Shown: positions 23,505 through 26,859 of the stretch, in pieces
Numbering within the stretch: the stretch's first letter is position 1
Layout: each line of letters begins with the position of its first letter
DNA from: Mesostigma viride
Lineage: Eukaryota > Streptophyta > Mesostigmatophyceae > Mesostigmatales > Mesostigmataceae
Assembly (NCBI GenBank): GCA_009746045.1
Contig: RPFO01000170.1
Location: 1 to 26,859, forward strand
Length of the DNA: 26,859 bases
Direction of reading: 5' to 3'
Program-made: the position numbers and the translations under genes
Notes under the pieces: generated by a model
What the model was told of the DNA's origin: nothing
Seen by the model: the letters and a program-made list of their open reading frames with translations, nothing else
Databases searched by the model: none

Positions 23505-25044
23505 ATGTCCACCATGTCCGGATGGCAGCCCTATTCGGAAGCCACGCGGTGGCTCGTGGACCACGAATGTTTCGTGGGGAAGACCGACGAGTACAGCCAC
23601 CTGCTGCTGGACGGGTTCCAAGGGGGTAAAGCGTACATCCACACGGAGGACCTGCCGTACTTCTATCGGAGGGTCATAGCGGACGCCAAGAACGGGAACC
23701 CGAACTACATCGTCGAGCAGAAGTCGCGGCCCGTGTTCCCGTTCCACCTGGACGTCGACTGCGAGGACGAAGGGGACATGTTCGACGCCATCTCGACCCA
23801 GTGGATCCCGCTTATCCAGGAGGTCCTGAGAGACGCGCTGCCGGAAGACGCGGACCACGAGGCGGTCGTCTGCCGCGCGCCCAACAAGGCGAAGAAGGAC
23901 AAGGTCAAGACGGGCGTCCACGTCCACTTCCCCAGTCTCCTGGTGGACACGTCCACCGCGCTCGAGCTGCGGTCGTACATCGTAACGCGTCTTCAAAAGG
24001 AGTACGGTCCGAGACCGGAAGACAATCCCTGGCCCGCCGTCATCGACCGTTCCGTGCTGCTGGACAACGGGATCCGCATGCTCTGGTCGTGGAAATCCAC
24101 GAGGTGCGCGGAATGTCTGCGAGCGTGCAGGGACGTCGAGAAGGAACTGGGTGCCTGCCAGGCTCCCACGGGCGCCTCGGGTGGAAGTGCGTGCGTATCG
24201 TGCGCCGCTAAGAAGGAGAGGAGGAGGGCGTGTCCCAACAAGTGCTCGTACGGAAAGCTGTCGGAGAAGCGGGAGTACGCACCCATCGCCGTATACGACA
24301 TGGCCGGGAACCGGTACCGGGACTTCGACCGCGAGGAGTGTCTGGGACCGGACTTCGCACTCCCTCTCATGTGGATGACGTGCGTCCGGTGGCCCGACGA
24401 CCAGATCCGGAGCCCGAGAGCGTGCGCGCCTCCCCTCCGGCGTGGTACAACGCCGAAGAGGATCCGACTCGCGAGGAGGAGCGGAGGAGGAAGAAGGCCG
24501 TGCCGGCGAAATCTAAGGACGGGGGGACGCGACGCCGCAAGCGCACAGGAGGACGGACTGCGTGTCCGACACGCGACCCGACTACCTGGTCGTGGCCAGG
24601 GCCGTCCGAGAGGCGATGGGCGCGTCCATCACCCGGCTGTACTGCGAAGGAGACGGGCTCAAGCGAGTATATCAGGCGTGGAGCCACCACAAGATGTGCC
24701 GCAACGTCGACCGCGAACACGTGAGCAACAACGTGTGGTTCGAGATCACGTGTCGCGGCGTTTCCCAGCGGTGCCACGACGACGATTGCAAGGGGTACGC
24801 GTCCCCGCCCGTCCCCTTGCCCCCCGCCTACTACCGCCGCCTGTTCGTGTCGCCTGCAGGAGCGGACACGTCCGCCCCCCTCCTACGCCCGCGCTGCGCC
24901 TGCTCCTGCGACCGCGGGAAAAACCGCTTCCTCCACGACAGCGTCGTCAAGGGTGCTGGCCGGTCTCCTTCTCGCGAAAGTGGGATATGACCCGTCCAAA
25001 ATCGTGTACGGTCGCTCGTGGAAAGGGAAGAAGTCAGAAAGTAG
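23505..25044 (+). CDS. Archaeo-eukaryotic primase (AEP), NCLDV/herpesvirus-like, frame-broken
   Basis: The start is MSTMSGWQPYSEATRWL at 23505 (or the Met at 23514). The catalytic core is intact in the first frame: FHLDVDCED (80-88) gives the DxD metal-binding pair Asp83/Asp85, KTGVHVHFPSLLVD (135-148) is the xH motif, and DRSVLLDNGIRMLWSWK (181-197) is the third motif. A Cys-rich insert follows (CAECLRAC; ACVSCAAKK; ACPNKC, 201-247). The frame then changes near 24400, near 24520 (GGGGGG) and near 24950. The C-terminus has the CRNVDREHVSNNVWFEI and QRCHDDDCKGYAS zinc-binding block typical of NCLDV and herpesvirus-type primases. It primes DNA replication; no helicase domain is visible. The native stop is uncertain, with TAG at 25042 a candidate; it converges on the next gene. 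Confidence 0.75.
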
Positions 25045-25746
25045 GCTGCGTCGAGAATTCGGCGCCCATCTGCACGGTCATCGTAGGTTGGTTCATCAGC
25101 GCCACGATGTTTTGGCCGTGCGCGTAGTCCGGCCTTGCCCGTGAATTGTCCGGAATAAAGAGAACGTTCGGCCCCTTGAGATGCTCGGCCACCGCGACCG
25201 AATTGCTCTCCACCACGACTTGGCATTGCAGGTCATCTCGTTATACAGGTTCGTGCACGGTTTCGGAAAATGCATCCCCGCGACCTCGCGAGCCGCGCGT
25301 AGACGTTCCGCGTAGGGCCGACCGATCAGCACCGCCGCACGGACGCGAGACAATCGAACGCGCGGAACGCGGTCCGACCCCTTGGCGCACGCACACGCCT
25401 TCGAGCACCGTGCCTTTGAACACCTTCGTCTTGAACGGGGGCATGCGCACGATCTGGACGGTCCCGTCCCAATGCACGAGCGCGCACACGGTCCGCCCCC
25501 CGCGCACTCGCACCACGCCAAGAGACAGTGCGTGCCCGGGCCGTAGTCGCACGCCAGGTACGGCGCCGACCCGATCTCGTTCACGAGGCCGCGCACGTTG
25601 TACGTCTTGACGATCATCTGGCGCGGCGTTGACCCCGTGCGACACAGACCGGAAACGGCGAGCGTCACGTCGCATCTCTCGCGCGGGGACGCGATCCGCG
25701 TCATCCACGTCCAGACGGGGCGCGACGCCGGTCGGGATTCGTTCAT
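25034..25746 (-). CDS. Capping-enzyme/ligase-like nucleotidyltransferase, frame-broken and lacking usual catalytic residues
   Basis: Motifs of the covalent nucleotidyltransferase fold appear in order on the minus strand but in alternating frames. First comes SAPYLACDYGPGTHCLLAW where motif I (KxDG) is expected, then VHWDGTVQIVR, then FKGTVLEGV in the place of motif III (DGE). Next is FRAFDCLASV (the hFDxL strand), then GRPYAERLRAAREVAG. Breaks fall near 25495 (run of six C), 25380, 25345 and 25225. The final part reads VLFIPDNSRARPDYAHGQ and stops at 25034. The catalytic Lys of motif I and the Glu of motif III are not seen, so the protein may be inactive, or the breaks hide them. Poxvirus- and algal-virus-type capping guanylyltransferases are the closest match by motif order. 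The start (MNESRPAS at 25746, or 25779 or 25887) is uncertain. Confidence 0.45.
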
Positions 25747-25892
25747 TCCGACAGGGCGAGTTTCTCTCGTATCAAGCATAGAATCTTTCGATGCCGTTTT
25801 CGGCGCGCCGCCGAACGCATAAAGGCGCGCCGACCCACCCCGAACCGTGACGAACGCGTCCTCGCACCCGTGAAACGATCGAGACACTCTCC

Positions 25893-26495
25893 ATGTCCTC
25901 GTCGGACGCCCGGGACGCCCGGGACGCGACGATGTCCGGACGCCCGCCCCCCGCCATGCGTCTGCTCGAGCGGTCGCTCCAGCGGTTTTATAGGGACGAT
26001 CGCAACTTCGACGTCCTGGAAAAGCTCACGCACCGCGACGGACAGCGGGACAGCGACGTCCCGTCCCTTCGCGTGATCGAGTGGCTGGTCACGAACTACG
26101 CGCGCAACAAGGCCGTTGAGTACGAGCTGTCCGAGGAGACCGCGCCCCTGAACCTGTACATGTCGTACCGGGAGCACCTCGACTTCTACTCGAAGCGCAT
26201 GTTCGACCCGTTCGCGCGTCGGAAGAAGACCGTGCTCGAGAACGGCGACAAGAAGATCGAGACAACACCCGGCCAGATGAACTTCTTCCGCTGGGCGATC
26301 ACGAACGGCGTGGTCGACTACGCCATCCGGAACCAGGACAGCATACGGAGAGACCTGCCCAAGTGCAAGTGCCGAAAGCAAGAGGGCGGCGGAGGCGGGA
26401 GGACCAAGAGGAGGTGCAAGTCCTCGGACCTGGCCGCCATCATCAAGCCTCGCGTGAAACGGTTCAAGAAGAAGTTCGTCGTGCGTTTCAAATGA
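25893..26495 (+). CDS. Conserved NCLDV-type protein, 200 aa
   Basis: An intact gene, MSSSDARDARDATMSGRPPP at 25893 (Met14 or a later Met are alternatives). The core at residues 60-150 has VIEWLVTNYARNKAVEYEL, then YMSYREHLDFYSKRMFDPFA, then ETTPGQMNFFRWAITNGVVD. I recognise the combined WxVTNYA, SYxxxLxxYSKxxFDPFxRR and TTxGQxNFFRW signatures from uncharacterised proteins conserved across phycodnaviruses and mimiviruses. I cannot verify which ortholog group. A Cys/Gly/basic insert (CKCRKQEGGGGGRTKRRC) and a Lys/Arg C-terminus (RVKRFKKKFVVRFK) suggest nucleic-acid contact. A role in late transcription or DNA transactions is only inferred. It is the best single indicator in the window that this DNA is viral. 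Confidence 0.75.
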   Translation: MSSSDARDARDATMSGRPPPAMRLLERSLQRFYRDDRNFDVLEKLTHRDGQRDSDVPSLRVIEWLVTNYARNKAVEYELSEETAPLNLYMSYREHLDFYSKRMFDPFARRKKTVLENGDKKIETTPGQMNFFRWAITNGVVDYAIRNQDSIRRDLPKCKCRKQEGGGGGRTKRRCKSSDLAAIIKPRVKRFKKKFVVRFK

Positions 26496-26553
26496 TTCTG
26501 GGACGCGGTCGCTCGAATTATTCTTCTGCTCCGTACTCTGAAGAAGGCCCGGG

Positions 26554-26859
26554 ATGGACGCGGTGGTAAGCGCGTTCGCCTGGTTGTACGTCGCGGTGGT
26601 CGTGACGCCCCTCCGAGACCTTTTCATGAAAGGCCCGAAGTTCGGGGAGATGGGGTTCTGGATGGGGATGGAGGAGTCGGATATCTGCTCCGAGATGACG
26701 CGCACGTCATCCGACATATGGAGGGAGAACCCGTCCCGGTGCTCGGACGTGATCGCGTCGAGATTCGAGAGTCTGCACACGCTGGTGCGCGTGATGCTCG
26801 TGTGGTACCTCGGATACCTCGTATTGCGAGGATCCTGCAACTGCTATGGAGACTGCCTA
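26554..26859 (+). CDS. Membrane protein, 3' end beyond the window
   Basis: The frame starts MDAVVSAFAWLYVAVVVTPL at 26554, 58 bp after the previous stop, and stays open to the last base (102 residues visible). An N-terminal hydrophobic helix (about 4-18) is followed by FMKGPKFGEMGFWMGMEESD and ICSEMTRTSSDIW, a Cys-containing region (NPSRCSDVI), and a second hydrophobic helix (VRVMLVWYLGYLVL, about 80-93) before a Cys cluster (CNCYGDC). The GFWxGMEExDICSEMT pattern looks like a small membrane protein recurring in large algal viruses, though I cannot name the family. No stop codon is reached. Confidence 0.6.
   Translation, partial: MDAVVSAFAWLYVAVVVTPLRDLFMKGPKFGEMGFWMGMEESDICSEMTRTSSDIWRENPSRCSDVIASRFESLHTLVRVMLVWYLGYLVLRGSCNCYGDCL

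Noticed and set aside
23505-25044. Spliceosomal introns explaining the frame changes in the primase gene
   Set aside because: Coding composition continues across each break with no removable segment bounded by GT-AG; shifts are only one or two bases.
1-26859. tRNA or rRNA genes
   Set aside because: No cloverleaf with a GGTTCRANYCC-type T-arm or conserved rRNA segment was noticed by eye. A dedicated tRNA scan was not possible, so a small RNA could have been missed.

Overview
The window is the left end of a linear chromosome or linear replicon. Bases 1-424 are a C-strand telomere array of CCCTAAA (G-strand TTTAGGG), the repeat type known from plants, many green algae and several other algal and protist lineages. 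From about 850 on, the DNA looks like a GC-rich eukaryotic large DNA virus of the Nucleocytoviricota type. Genes are intronless and tightly packed on both strands, often with 0-60 bp between them. They include a DxD archaeo-eukaryotic primase with a zinc-binding C-terminus, a small conserved protein with the FDPF and TTxGQxNFFRW signatures I associate with these viruses, a capping-enzyme-like nucleotidyltransferase, a PD-(D/E)XK nuclease, a U-box-like protein, a C2H2 finger protein and large Ig-like surface proteins. I read it as either an endogenous giant virus element at a host chromosome end or a viral linear replicon capped with host-type telomeres. The sequence alone does not decide. No clear host gene was seen.

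Layout. 1-424 telomere; 425-853 G-rich subtelomeric repeats with GCCACGTGGC palindromes; 854-1941 two small plus-strand genes, both frame-broken; 1990-4350 non-coding repeat territory (a TGATTCCTCTGG array, a large inverted repeat centred near 3010, a 350 bp direct copy of its right arm, short minisatellites); 4352-4735 a weak small ORF; 4794-9241 three intact minus-strand genes, the last a five-repeat Ig-like protein with a LamG-like C-terminus; 9378-11988 two convergent, heavily frame-broken genes of unknown function; 12085-13046 a U-box-like gene; 13104-13376 a C2H2 finger gene; 13454-18708 two large minus-strand Ig/beta-sandwich proteins; 18756-20019 a basic protein and a single-TM protein; 20131-20607 the nuclease; 20614-22761 four co-oriented minus-strand genes (DUF3179, an unknown 91 aa protein, a 2-TM small protein, a SLATT-like 2-TM protein); 22817-23381 a PduO-type cobalamin adenosyltransferase with one frameshift; 23505-25044 the broken primase; 25034-25746 the broken nucleotidyltransferase; 25893-26495 the conserved viral-type protein; 26554 to the end a membrane protein cut by the window edge.

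Functionally, the primase, nucleotidyltransferase, nuclease and conserved protein are replication, transcription or DNA-processing functions. The Ig-like proteins are probably virion surface or fibre proteins. The accessory block 20.6-23.4 kb (DUF3179, SLATT, cobalamin adenosyltransferase) is the most unusual part. Expression signals look eukaryotic or viral: AATAAA sites sit at or just after stop codons, including on both strands of convergent pairs, and TATA-like boxes often lie only 4-30 nt upstream of ATGs.

About nine genes are split by small frame changes, roughly two dozen in all, many at G/C homopolymers or GA tracts, while other genes are fully open. Uncorrected long-read errors, real decay of an integrated virus, or both would explain this; reading frames at those genes should be treated as provisional.
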